This document shows positions 22,464 to 34,025 of a DNA stretch of 64,000 nt, in pieces. The stretch comes from Eustoma russellianum (lineage: Eukaryota > Streptophyta > Magnoliopsida > Gentianales > Gentianaceae). The notes under the pieces were generated by a model. It was not told the origin of the DNA. It worked only from the letters and a program-made list of their open reading frames with translations, and did no database searches. Made by a program: the position numbers and the translations under genes. Every line of letters begins with the position of its first letter. Position 1 is the first letter of the stretch. The stretch lies in NCBI GenBank assembly GCA_036186865.1, contig AP025069.1, positions 16,908,974 through 16,972,973 of the forward strand, given 5' to 3'.

Positions 22464-24420
22464 TTTTGAGAAAAAGTATTTGGAATAATTTACAAATGCA
22501 TGATTTAAAATGGTACGAATTTACGAAATGTATGAAAAATTGTTATTTTGACACGTTTATGTGATATACATGCTTCATATGTTTATATATATCCTTTCCA
22601 GTACTAACAAGCCATGAAGCATTAAAGCCTACATCATATGGCAAACATTTGTTGCCTTTGTACTATTTTCAGGTGCCACAATTAATGAACTAAACTAGTG
22701 AAGTACTTAATTTAATGAACTAACTAGTTCATTAAATGGTGACATATTTAGTGGAAGCTACATGGCAACAAATTTGGAAATAAAAAGTCTACTCCCATTG
22801 CATTTTACACGCCTGTATATGTAAATTATATATATATATTCATATTTTTGTTAAAAAGGCACAATACACATATATTCCGACGTACTACCGACACATTACA
22901 TATATTATTATAAACGTACGTCGACGTCATACCACTATATACACCTCATATTTATGAGTATATTCAGGTCTTATATCATATGATATAAGTCATGGTGATG
23001 AAAAAATTATAACGACACATTACAAGGTCATTAACCAAAAATTATCGTGCCGGGTGACACCGAAACTTCACGACATGTCACGTACTTGCCATATGAAGAT
23101 GGCCAGCCCATATACATCAAAAAATAGCCATAAATTTCGTGTCTCACATGCTGAAATCAGCCACTAAATCATTCTATGTTGGCACACACAAATCACCCAC
23201 AATTCATGCTAAATTTGTGGAGAATTCAAACTCAACTTTACTAGTACACATGTTGCGTATTTGCTTAAGCTATTGGAGCTGATCATATACTTTAACATAT
23301 GTATATTATGTGTGACATAATATATATTACAATGTGCAAGAATTTTGAATTTAATCGAGGAAAAATCGCATAATCGACGAAAGTCGAAAATTCAGTTTTC
23401 TACGCACAGATCACATGGAACATTTTTTTGGCATGAGATGTAACATGTATCTAGACACTTTTTGCACATTCAAGACATGTTAAAGTATTCTAGAAAATTC
23501 AAAATAGGGCTGATCATTATTTACTATATATGTGTAAATATTATGCATTATTTGACAAAGCTTACTAAAGTGAAATTTCAGCACATGTGCAGCTCCATAC
23601 ACACGCCTACTACATCATTTTGGAGCCAAGGTGGAGCTTATTTGGCATATCAATTGGTGGAGAATATGCCACATAAGACTAGTGACATAAAAGAGGGCAC
23701 TACATATGGAAGAAATTCAAAACTACAACACATGCTGAAAACTTTTCAGCACATGCCATATTAGGCGATTTTGATGACTTAATGGCTTTTAATTTGCTCC
23801 CAAAACTTAAGGGATTGATGTGTGGTAGTATGGAAATATTTTGACTACTTTTGAGCACATGTTTCATAAGTTTTTTTTTTCCAGGTTTTACAGCTCATTA
23901 AAGAATGCCAAATTGGACCAATCATCAAGTGACAAGTAAGCATGGTCAAGTCATCCTTCCAATAATGTGGAGCCAAGTAAGCAAGATGGTGTCATATCTA
24001 CACAAGGCAATCTTCCAAGGACATTAAAGAGATTTCTCAATAAGGAAGAAGCCCTATAGGGGCACGGCCACATGTGATAAAAAGGAGGAGAATAGTGCAA
24101 ACAAGGCCAAGGGCCACAACTCATGTTCTCTCAAGTGCAAGAAGCTCTACTACTTTCTTCTTCTTCTTCTTCTCTTTAGACCATTGTTCATGTATTCTAA
24201 ATATTGTATAGGCTTTGAATATACCACCCACACTCATTTATTGTTGTAAAAGGTTGATCAAGGTGTGATCGAACCTTCATTCAATCGATGGTGGTGTCCA
24301 TGATTCGTTTGCTCGATTGTATTGTTTGTAAAAGGGTGGAGTTAGTGTGTAACTCAAGTCATCCTTGTGGTAAGGTGCTTTTGGTGTTTAGTGATAACCG
24401 AGGAAGGTGTCCTCGAAGAC
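22464..24420 (+). repeat. 3' LTR of SIRE-like Copia, truncated
   Basis: Colinear with 17494-19461 of the 5' LTR, with scattered substitutions and indels. It is truncated at 24420, losing about 700 bp. It carries a single copy of the 21-bp palindromic unit (23729-23749). No gene. Confidence 0.8.
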
Positions 24421-24806
24421 TGTGACAATGTACCTTGCATGCAAATGAATCGTCATAGAAACGGAATAATCCCCCCGTATAGAAATATGTACAAATATGA
24501 ATCCCAATGTGTCCACATGGTGTTACATCATGTGTACATATTACTAACAGTAACTCGGTATGCCGGTGATCCCTTGTCGTACACTAGGACATGTATGCCC
24601 ATGACATCAACCCCCTTGGATTCCGATATCATGCCGCTGTACAATCATCGATAACACTCTGTATGCCTCATGACATCAACCACCTCGGTTCAAATGTCAT
24701 GATGGCACACTAACTGAACATATAAATACTGTAACATGTCATGGGATATCCGACTATATGATATAATTCTACGTGCAAGGGTGAACTTTTCAAAACAGTT
24801 TATGAA
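24421..24806. repeat. 380-bp repeat shared with 6279-6660
   Basis: Starts TGTGACAATG and is colinear with 6279-6660. It is joined directly to the truncated SIRE-like LTR on the left and to a Copia pol fragment on the right. No gene. Confidence 0.75.
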
Positions 24807-25616
24807 AGAGAGACCAAGATTGCTCGTGCAACATCTGTCATTCTCCCCTATTTGTGTTCATGGGATATCAAGAGTTTTGTATCACATGTTGCGATCAGTA
24901 CCGCTCCAGAGGTACTCTCCTGTTTCTCTTAGGTGGTAGGACAAACACTTCCTGATTATATGTACGTCACCATGAATAGCATCAATAGTACAAGACCGTA
25001 TGAACTGCCACCATAAAATGAATCAGTTACCTCATATTCGTTATCTGACGCAGAAGGTTCACCGGTTGTTGAGACTGATTCGTCGAGCCCATTGCCTTTT
25101 CTAAGGCAGAACTAGTGGCTCTATCTACGACTCTTATGGAATAGTCTTCCAAACTACTCAAGTTGTTCAACCATCCTAGTGGACTATTGGCTATCTCCCC
25201 CTGTCCACCAGGCTGATTGGAAAAGAAAATTTTGGTTTCGAGAAAACGCAGTCTATAGTGACATGAATGCGAGGAGTGGTAGGATTATCACATCGATACC
25301 CTTTGTGACTAGTGGTATAGTCAACAAAGGCAAATTTTTTGACACATGGATCAAGTTTAGAGCAGTCAGGCTTTTGTTTATGAAAAAATACTGAACATCC
25401 AAGTATCCTTGGAGGCAGGTATGTATCGATTGAATAGGGCTTTGTGTTGCTAGAAGCTGTAACAGAGTTTGTTTCTGAAAGGCTTTACAGGGTGAATGGT
25501 TAGTAGGTAGGCTGAGGTAGCAACAACTTCAAGCCAATAGGACTGGAGAACATACGACTTGATCATCATGGTTAAGATCGTTTCTAGGAGTATACGATCA
25601 TTGTGTTCGGCCACCC
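24807..25616 (-). pseudogene. Copia pol fragment: integrase C-terminus and linker to RT
   Basis: On the minus strand, positions 25450-25614 encode a damaged integrase end (VAEHNDRILLETILTMMIKS, then YWLEVVATSAYLL). Next comes the family block KLDPCVKKFAFVDYTTSHKG, where VGY is usual (25250-25370), and then the NRRVPLERY block before the RT domain (about 24880-24915). Stops interrupt it. It matches no frame of the Copia at 36935-45504 closely, so it is another family. LARD B begins at 25617 inside the integrase. Confidence 0.75.
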
Positions 25617-26339
25617 TGTAGCGCCCCAACCCAGACCCGTAAAACTTCGGTCTCAGAATGGTGCACCCGCCGTACCCCACTAAGTGAAGCACAAGGCGTC
25701 GATGCCATGCATATGCATGTCGACGTAAACATGGATCGATATAGTGTAAGCAACATAAAAATTAAAAAGTATAATCGACATCCATACATTTCATTATAAT
25801 TAAATCCATACAAGTCATAAAATTCCATCAGTACAAAAGATCGTAAATACATGATTGACATAATCGCAAATCTGAAAGATATCATCTGGGTCTACTGGCC
25901 TCTTCAAGGCTAGACTACTTGCTCATCTTCCATAAACTCACAGTAATACACCCTGAACCCTGTCCACTGCAAAACATTATACTCCCTTAGATCCATCACG
26001 GGATCATGCATGCAGAAACGAGATTCACAAATAAAATACATCATAAATACTTACCATTACATCTCCATTTTACAAATAAAATTTAATGCAATGCTTACAC
26101 ATAAGGCCATAAGCCCAATAACTTACAAGTCCATCTGCATATTATTTCAATTAATTTGCTAATCTATAAAACCAAGTCTATATCATTTTCATAATAATCC
26201 ATATCTATTATGCTGGGATCTTTATGTTGTCTTATTTCATGTCTATTAGTTAATCCTTGTCATTCTATGTCCATGTATATTCCATTATAATTTCATATCC
26301 TATAATTCCTAAGGTATGTGTTAATCCATGTCCATACCT

Positions 26340-27040
26340 ATAATCCATATTAGTCAATGTTCCTAAAAAAAAATCCATGAAGGTTCATATCCATAAGAAT
26401 AGTCTATAATATACCATGTCCATAAAATAGTAGAAATTCATATCCGTAAATAAAAATACATGTCCATGAAAATAGTGAAAATCCATATCCATAAGTAAAT
26501 AAAAATCCATGTCCATGAAAATAGTGAAAATCTATATCCACAGAAGTAATAAAAAGATCATGTCCATGAGTAACAAAATCCATATCCATAATTATTCAAT
26601 GTAACAAAATCCATATCCATAATTATTCCATGTCCAAATAACGTCCATAATTTGTGTCCATAATCCTTATCTATAGTACATATCCATAATCCATGACGAT
26701 GCAACATGATGCAAAGTTGTAAAAATACAATGCATGTCCATGTCCATATTTGGTCGGACATCAGTCTATATCCATATCCAGCTAGAGGCAGGTCCATAAC
26801 CATATCTGGTCAGAGACTAGTCCATATCCATATCCAGCCAGATGCCGGTCCACATCCGTATCCATATCTGGTTAGAGACCAGTCCATATCCATATTCAGC
26901 CACAGGTCGGTTCATATTCATATCCAGCCAAAGGACGGTCCATATCCATATCCTAGCCGCGGTGGGTATCATGATTTCGCAAACAATGCAGATGCAAGTT
27001 TCCATATCCAAGTCCAATGAATTTTTGCAACATGGCGTGT
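26340..27040. repeat. CCATATCCAT minisatellite in LARD B LTR
   Basis: The left half (26400-26640) repeats units of about 30 bp around AATCCATATCCATAA and CCATGTCCATGAA. The right half (26740-26960) repeats a unit of about 60 bp built on CCATATCCATATCCAGCC and TATCTGGTCAGAGAC. Translations give artificial MDMD or GYGY strings. Confidence 0.85.
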
Positions 27041-27242
27041 ATAGGTATCCATATTATCCATACTATAATAATGTCATAATGACGAAGATATTATAAACCG
27101 ATGCAATGCATGTCCATTTGGTCAGTGACCACTTTCATCCGCGGTGGGGTGTGATTTCGCAAACGATGCAATATGCAAAGTTCTCTACGTTCCAAATCCA
27201 ATGAAATTTTGCAAATATGAGATGCACCAAGATCCATGTCCA

Positions 27243-27245
<3 letters not shown>

Positions 27246-27278
<33 letters not shown>

Positions 27279-27295
27279 GACATATATATATATAT
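27246..27295. repeat. (TA)n microsatellite
   Basis: Two TA runs are separated by a short GTAGACA interruption, within the LARD B LTR. Confidence 0.9.
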
Positions 27296-30200
27296 GTGAG
27301 TCTGTATAATTTTCAATTTGATTATATATGTTTACTCATCCGTTCTATGTGCATGTGGTTATGTCCATACTTATCCATCTATGTTCCTTGTCCATTAGTT
27401 TTTGTCTATTAATTCATCTATGTCCATTTGGTATCATATATGTATATATGCTCATCCAAGATCCATATCCATATTATAAAGTTTAGCATCTTAAGCTCCT
27501 TACTTATTATAAAATTTCCATAAATATGGAGGTTACTCTATTCTATACCACTCTAACATAACAACTCTATGGTTATCCGATGTCCATTGTTCATTTAGGC
27601 ATGTCTTTATCCATGATCCATATTCAATCCACATCTTAAGATTCCATGAATATCACAAGTTTGTGTAATTCCATATGAATTCGTAATCTCCCTACTCCAT
27701 GAAATTAACGCTTACAATACATCCATAATCTGTGTGGAAGTGTTCACTCTATTTTCTGAGTGCATAATCCATGAATTCCATGTCCAAGAAAGGTCCAATA
27801 CAATCTTCAATCCTTAAGTGTCTAAAAACAACTATTCACACTTTAAATTCCATAAGCATGTAATCAAACACAATGGTCATAAAAGTTTCCATTACCTCAT
27901 GTACATTAGTATTTAGCAAGTATATTCTTCCCTATTTCTAAGGACCAATCATTTCTAATCCATATATAATTAATACAATTTTATTTTCATCCAATTTCCA
28001 TTTTTCACATAGATATGGCCGAATATATGTGCATACACATTTCTTTATTACACTTTTCATATTTCCAAAGAAACTTTCACAAAATAATTTACCAATTCTA
28101 TATTATGACTTATTATGCCCAAAAAACTTTATTTTTACATGAAATAGGCCTTGATGGCCGAATGGGTGTATATGTCCATATGCCTATATTTTTGTTTACC
28201 AAACTAAGAAGAATTATCCCTAATACACTGTTATCTCTCTATTATGGTCTATAATGTCAAAACATGAATTTTTATGTGAAAATGGCCTTATGGCCGAATG
28301 GGGTACATGCCAACTCATCTATAATTTTACACCAGTCATATTCTTATTTTACTCTCTCTTTCCCTTTTTTGTTCCTTGTTCTAAAGTCATGCAAATCACG
28401 TCTTCCTTTTATGACTCTATTATGACTTATGGTGTTGAAACATACCTTTTTCTTGCATTCAAATGGACATGTGGGAAAAATTATGCATTCATGCACATAC
28501 CAATTTGTCTACACCACTCACATATTTGTTTGCTACTTTTTCCCTTTTTATCTTTTTCTAAAAGTAAAAAAACACTAGCCTTTTTCCATCACCAAAATTT
28601 CGGCCTTTACAACACGGTGGCCAACCAATTTTGTCTACCTTGCTAAATTTCAAGGACTTGAGGGTCTTTTCTGCTTGCAAGGTTGTTTTGGCCTAGTAGT
28701 GCCTTAAACATACCATGTTGCATGTCTTACTAACATTACTCTATTTAAAATAATTATTGCTCAATCAAGGGGGTGAAAACTCTCCCTTGGCCGAGAGGTT
28801 CAAGATGGAATCAAAAGGAATACCTCTTGCAAATTAACACAACTCTTTGAATCAAGGACCTAAAGAATGCATGCAACTACATATCTATCCTTAACTTGCC
28901 TAAAATGGAGTTGCTTCATTTTTCTTCATTATGGCCGAATGGCCTTCTATACATAATTCAAATACATTCCAACTCTATATGCATAGCTTCATTGCTTATT
29001 ATACATCCTCTTCCTTCTCTTATTTACAATTTTGCCAAAACTAGTCTTGACTTTAATCTTAGTGTGCACGCAAGACATATTTACTTATTTTTCACATCTT
29101 CTTTCTTCACCTACCTTTTATCCCCTTAACTACTATAGTCATGCTCCTCTTATACATTCAAGGTCTAATCTACACATGCATATATCATTTCTCTACATGC
29201 AAGCCTCTTAAATCCACTTCTTATGAACATATCTTTTTTATGCCCTTATCTTCTATTTAATATGGCCAAACCTCACACGCATGGCCTATGGCCGAAAGAT
29301 ATAGCTGAAAAGTGGATTAAAAGTACTCATGCATGATCCATTTTGCTTATGTACAACACTTAGTGAGTTGAAAATGCATCAGAGACCTAAGGATGTGTAC
29401 TTCCCTACTGCTTGGATTTCAAGCTTTGATTTGGAAGAGGTCTTCTTGCTGGAGACTTTAAGGCTTGATTCTTGCCTTGTCTTGAGAGTTTCTCCTCCTC
29501 CTTGTTTAAGAAGAACACACGGTTAGAAGAGAAGTAGGAGGAGAGGTGATGAACAGTTTATGGAAGGGATTGAATGGATGTATTTGAATCCATGTATGCA
29601 TCCTTCTTACCTTGCCTCTTCTTGCTTTTTAACCCTCTTAACACTTGGATTCCCAAACCCAAGATAAAGCTGACATCTTTGGCTTGGTCTTAAAGGGAAG
29701 AGAGAGTGAGTTGAAGAGGAAGTTTTCTTCTTTCTCTCACTTTGGTCACCCACGGTTTTTGGGAGAAATTTGAGGCTTGGAGAATTTTTATTCTTTTTGG
29801 TGAAGGAGACGGGAGAGAGTTGGCTTGGAAGTAAGTTCATAAAGTGAAAAAGTTTCTTCCATACCTCCTTTGTGTAATCACGGGTGAAAGAGAAGAAAAG
29901 GAGAGTTTGAAGGTTTGAAGACTTAGGGTGAAGGCGAGAGGGTTGTTGGTTGAATACTTGTTGGATTTTCAAATAAGGATGGTGGGAGTGTTTGGGAAGA
30001 GTTGTCTTTTAAAAAGGGATAGTCCTGGACGCCCAACTAGGAAGGGAATGGGGAAGAAAATAAGGTGAAATAATGGAGGTTGATGGCATGACAAAAAGTG
30101 GGAATCTTTTTTTCTTCTTTTTGGCAAGCTTTCTTACAAAGATATGACAAGGGAAGCTTCCATCCTTCCCTATATTGCATGGCCGCCCCCTACACTTGTC

Positions 30201-30514
30201 TTCCCCCCTTTATTTTATTTTATTTTTTTCTTCTTTTCTTCTTATGAATAATAAATAATTCATTTTCCATGTCTTGTTTTTAATTTTTTTCCTTTAATTG
30301 AGGTAAGACTTGTGTCATATTTCTCATTTCTTTTTAATTTCCATTCTAAATAACTTGTTACATAAAGCTTTACTTAATGTATACCGCACTCCTTGCCAAT
30401 ACTGCTTAACGTGGCACAAGGTTTTAGTCGATTTGTGCTTAGAATGCCCTATCTTATAAGTATAATTTCCCTTGATTTTCTCTTCTAAAAGGTGCGGGGG
30501 TGCGGGTCGTAACA

Positions 30515-30878
30515 TTCCTCCCCTTTGCAAAAAGTTTCGTCCTCGAAACTTGTACCTTAAGTCGTGATCAGTCACTTATTGTAGATCCAGTTAATCCTTC
30601 CCGAACATGTGTCATGACTATTTCCAATATCCTTGTATATCGAATATGGGCATGGGTATGTTCTTCTGAATTCGTATCTTTAGGTAGAGGAAAGGTTCAT
30701 TTGGCCGTTTATTTCTTAACCTTTCAGTTGGGTTTAGTCTAAGGCTGTACTTCCCTGTCTATGATCATTCCTTAGGTCTAAGATCATCGTTTAGTCTCTA
30801 AAATCATTGCTTAAGTACTCATGTCGTTGTTTTTTTATGTTTCTGCAATGGATCTAGAACATGGGTTCTGATACCACT
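30515..30878 (-). other. LARD B internal region, 364 bp, non-coding
   Basis: The entire interior of the element: a polypurine tract (minus strand GCAAAGGGGAGGAA, 30515-30528), a CGTCCTCGAAAC block also present beside the chromovirus PPT, 300 bp with CTAAGATCATT-type phrases as in LARD A, and a PBS. No coding capacity, so mobilisation must be in trans. Confidence 0.75.
30867..30878 (-). promoter_or_regulatory. LARD B primer-binding site
   Basis: Minus strand AGTGGTATCAGA abuts the LTR end GGCGCTACA. It matches initiator-Met tRNA. Confidence 0.8.
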
Positions 30879-31159
30879 TGTAGCGCCTTGCCACGAACCT
30901 GTAAAACTCCGGTATCGAAATGATGCACCCGTCATACTCCACTAAGAGAAGTACAAGACGTCGATGCTATAAATATACATGCCAACATAAAAATGCATCA
31001 AAATAGCAGAAGCAACATAAAAATAAACAAAGTATAATCGACATGCATACATTTCATTATAATTGAATCTATACAAGTCGTAAAATTCCATCAGTACAAA
31101 AGATCGTAAATACATGACTGACATAATCGAAAATCCAAAAGATATCATCTGGGTCTACT
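30879..31159 (-). repeat. LARD B right (5') LTR, first 281 bp
   Basis: Homologous to 25617-25896. It is broken at GGGTCTACT, where the left copy continues GGCCTCTTC, by the LTR that begins at 31160. No gene. Confidence 0.8.
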
Positions 31160-32372
31160 TGTAGCGACCCATCCCAAGCCCTAGTACTCGAAACGACTCA
31201 TCTGCCGTATTTCGCTAAGGAAAATACAAGACGTCAAAGACTAAATAAATACACGTTAGCAGAAGTAAAAGAAAAACCTCGAAACCATCAAATATAATAA
31301 ATAAGGTGCAAAGGTCTAGGTGAAATAGCTTGTACAATGTCAGAATTAAACGAATACATAAATATGTCTGCAGGAAATATCCAAAATAAAATACGTAAAT
31401 CCTCTCATCTAATTCTCAGAAATCCTCAAAACAACCACGGGCATTCCACTCGGTCACTCCACGTTATCGACGTACACCAGCTCGTAATTCTGCTCGCCTA
31501 AAAAATATAGAAAGATGTGGTATGAGAGACACTTCGCCCAGCAAGTAACCTCACCATACTTATCATGGGATCAAGCACGGAGAAGCAAGTGTAATAAAAG
31601 TAAATAACCGTACGAAAAATAACATGCTTCTCGTTCACAAATATATTTACTGTTCTACCCATAACGATCAAAGTCAAAAACAACAAATAAATCAAACTAA
31701 AACACGTAACAAAGTCCAATTAGGGGTTAGTCCAAAGCAAAACATGATGCAATTTTTCCAAAACAATGCAATGCCAAAGTTTCAAAATTAAAGTTCCAAA
31801 TTCGATTTAGCCGGTCCAAAATCCGAAATCCAGAAAACCAAAACCCACCCCTACAAGTGACTTATACCGTAAGACTTACGAATTGGTTCTCCAATAGTCA
31901 ATATGCCCTGGCGCTCTATATTAAAATATCCAATATGCCGGGGCGCCCTAATGGCGGTCTATATGTCTGGGCGCTCTCTATCCAAAATGGCCAATAACCT
32001 AGACGCTCCATTTGTTTGGAACTAATCCGGCTTAACAATATATTCCATGTTGTAGAGGTGATTTTCGAAATACGAATGCGAATTTCTAAAATTATTTTCC
32101 AAGTCCAAAAGTTAGTCAAAATTACCAAAGGCCTAAATTTAAAGAAACCAAACAAATAATCCAAATACTTTCCAAAATTATCAAACATATCCAACAATTC
32201 GTACCAAATTAATTCTAATTTTTTTTTCAACCTCCTGTCCCAACCTCCACCCCCAACCCCTGGTTGAAAATTTCAACCTGTCCCACTGAGGGCTTTTCAT
32301 ATAAATTTATGTACCTAAACATAATTTCAACTTCCGAAAACATGTAAGCAAATATGACCCATGAATATATGT
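31160..32372 (-). repeat. Third related LTR (TGTAGCGACCC end), target of LINE B
   Basis: Starts TGTAGCGACCC on the plus strand and shares the AATACAAGACGTC phrase with the LARD A and B LTR ends, but is otherwise different. No PBS precedes it, so this is the outer end of a minus-strand element. It contains four imperfect units of about 30 bp around AATATGCC and GGGCGC (31895-32015). LINE B is inserted after ACCCATGAATATATGT. No gene. Confidence 0.7.
31895..32015. repeat. GGGCGC-containing short tandem repeats
   Basis: Four units of about 30 bp (starting around 31897, 31930, 31956 and 31989), each pairing an AATATGCC-like word with a GGGCGCTCT-like word. Locally GC-rich in an AT-rich LTR. Confidence 0.7.
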
Positions 32373-32858
32373 TTTTTTTATCAAAGGAAAATTTAATTAG
32401 CATAAGCCCTCACTTATGGCGGAGGAAAACCTTATTACAGAGCATGAAAGTATGGCGATAGTAGCAGTATATGATTACCAACATCCAAAATATATATGAT
32501 ATGCCGCATTAAAACCNNNNNNNNNNAACATATCCAACAATTCGTACCAAATTAATTCTAATTTTTTTTTCAACCTCCTGTCCCAACCTCCACCCCCAAC
32601 CCCTGGTTGAAAATTTCAACCTGTCCCACTGAGGGCTTTTCATATAAATTTATGTACCTAAACATAATTTCAACTTCCGAAAACATGTAAGCAAATATGA
32701 CCCATGAATATATGTTTTTTTTATCAAAGGAAAATTTAATTAGCATAAGCCCTCACTTATGGCGGAGGAAAACCTTATTACAGAGCATGAAAGTATGGCG
32801 ATAGTAGCAGTATATGATTACCAACATCCAAAATATATATGATATGCCGCATTAAAAC
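32184..32858. other. Assembly duplication around a 10-N gap
   Basis: Bases 32184-32515 and 32527-32858 (332 bp) are identical as far as I can read, on either side of N at 32517-32526. The repeated block includes the LINE B target site and the LINE 3' end. This is what two overlapping contig ends joined without merging look like. The true LINE B 3' junction is therefore represented twice (32372 and 32715). Confidence 0.9.
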
Positions 32859-33515
32859 TTTGCCAAGTAAAACCACCCTTGTGGATAAAACCTTGGCGAA
32901 GGAAAAAGCGTACATATTTATATAAATGGAGTGTTGATATGCGCTACTGTGTAAAATGAAAGAATGTAGAATCCGAAAATAATACAAAGGTAACAAAATG
33001 AAAATAAGCCATGAAGATGTCCACTCTTGATGCTTGTTCGTCGTCCCGTCGGAAAGAGTAGCATCGTTGGCGAGGCAAACAATTGTGAGTCGTAATCCCG
33101 TCCATGCACAAGATAAATGAAATGCTGAGTGAAGTAGATATACGAGACATTGAGAAATGTGTAAGGCGAATCGAATGAAGATCATACCAGGTCTGCCTGC
33201 ACCAACTAAGGTACCGGCAGATATAGCAAAGAAGTGCCAATCCATTTGGAAGACCTGCAACATAAGGGACCCGCGTATTTGTATCGAAGAGGCCTCGTCC
33301 CGGCGGAAAGAACAGCATCGTCGTCGATGCAAACAAATATGAGTCGTGAGCCCGTCCATGCAGAAGAGATATAAAACGCTGAGTGAAGCAGATATATGAA
33401 ACATATATAAAGGTTTATAGTGAATCGAATGAAGATCATACCAGGTCTGCCTGCCCCAACTAAGGTACAGGCAGAGATAGCGAAAAGTTACCAATCCATT
33501 TGAAAGACCTGAAAC
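32716..33515 (-). other. LINE B 3' UTR with two hairpin units
   Basis: Two tandem units carry the AAATGGATTGG motif, a hairpin (33193-33220 and 33448-33474) and TGGTATGATC. The terminal stem-loop has arms GCCAAG (32862-32867) and CTTGGC (32892-32897). A 238-codon frame crosses the region but has no known domain. Confidence 0.7.
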
Positions 33516-34025
33516 TTAAGGAACCCGCAAATTTGCGAAGGAGAGGTCCAAAGTGATGGCACCACGAACGAGTGATGGTAGACTGTGACGCGAATATGAC
33601 TGTGTCTGAGGAAACATCATCGCATGCTGAGCAAGGTAGTGTGCCGCCATGTTGGCCTCTCTATATACATGAACATAGTCCAGGCCATGCTGATGCAATA
33701 ATGTCCGTAATAGCCGAAGATGATAGTTCCCAAAGACAGGCCGTGGCTGTCTCAAGCGTGTAATCAGTTGTGCGCACACAGATTCTAAAACAATAGAACG
33801 ATAAATTGGAAGAAAATATAACAGACCCAACACTGCTGCCTGAATCTCTGCTGCAAGTGGTGTGCAATGGGGAAGCCGAAATGAAATCGCTCCCACACAA
33901 ACACCGGAATGATCACGCAAAATCGCCCCAACTGAGGCATTGTGCCTGCCAACTGACGCATCAATATTCAACTTTAGCCTACCAGAGGGTGGTGCGTTCC
34001 AGCGAACTATCTGTAGATGTGGGGA
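33516..34025 (-). CDS. LINE B RNase H domain (fragment of ORF2)
   Basis: About 150 residues form the C-terminal RNase H of ORF2, in frame with the preceding RT tail but separated from it by TAG at 34026-34028. Seen: LNIDASVGRHNASVGAILRD (first Asp), AAEIQAAVLGLLYFLP (Glu), LESVCAQLI (the usual ETDC has lost its Asp; codon GTG at 33777-33779) and YREANMAAHYLAQHA (His in place of the usual Asp). It belongs to the RVT_3 or archaeal-like RNase H type known from plant L1 elements. The lost Asp suggests this copy is inactive. Confidence 0.85.
   Translation of the reverse strand, partial: SPHLQIVRWNAPPSGRLKLNIDASVGRHNASVGAILRDHSGVCVGAISFRLPHCTPLAAEIQAAVLGLLYFLPIYRSIVLESVCAQLITRLRQPRPVFGNYHLRLLRTLLHQHGLDYVHVYREANMAAHYLAQHAMMFPQTQSYSRHSLPSLVRGAITLDLSFANLRVP

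Larger units (their letters stand above)
17494..24420 (+). mobile_element. Decayed SIRE/Maximus-like Copia element
   Basis: Two long LTRs (17494-20169 and 22464-24420) flank a PBS, a damaged gag and a polypurine tract. All of pol is gone: about 840 bp of non-coding sequence lie between the gag remnant and the PPT. The 3' LTR lacks its last 700 bp or so, ending at GAAGAC (24420), which corresponds to 19456-19461 in the 5' LTR. The 5' flank is a LARD A LTR. It is non-autonomous and old, judged by many LTR differences. Confidence 0.8.
25617..30514 (-). mobile_element. LARD B left (3') LTR, 4.9 kb
   Basis: The minus-strand LTR starts TGTTACGACCCGCACC (at 30514) and ends GGCGCTACA (at 25617). Both termini resemble those of the chromovirus LTR at 46299 (TGTTATGCCCCGCACC and GGCGCTACA). 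Its length is far above normal LTRs. It is non-coding, with a CCATATCCAT minisatellite (26340-27040), a TA microsatellite (27246-27295), recurring GGCCGAAT phrases (28017, 28153, 28291, 28933) and a purine-rich part (29520-30100). No protein is supported. Confidence 0.75.

Noticed and set aside
26340..27040. Possible CRISPR-like array
   Set aside because: Units are degenerate, contiguous, lack unique spacers, and the context is a plant LTR.
26404..27096. Several frames with MDMD, GYGY or YPYP repeats
   Set aside because: Translations of the CCATATCCAT minisatellite on both strands.
28254..28646. 130-codon frame in the LARD B LTR
   Set aside because: No domain, AT-rich composition typical of the LTR, and no counterpart found in LARD A.
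29607..29972. 121-codon minus-strand frame in LARD B
   Set aside because: A purine-rich LTR segment lowers stop frequency on the opposite strand; the equivalent region in LARD A has no matching frame.
32778..33494. 238-codon minus-strand frame after LINE B RNase H
   Set aside because: It lies in the 3' UTR across the hairpin units; no known domain, and changes between copies follow RNA pairing rather than codons.
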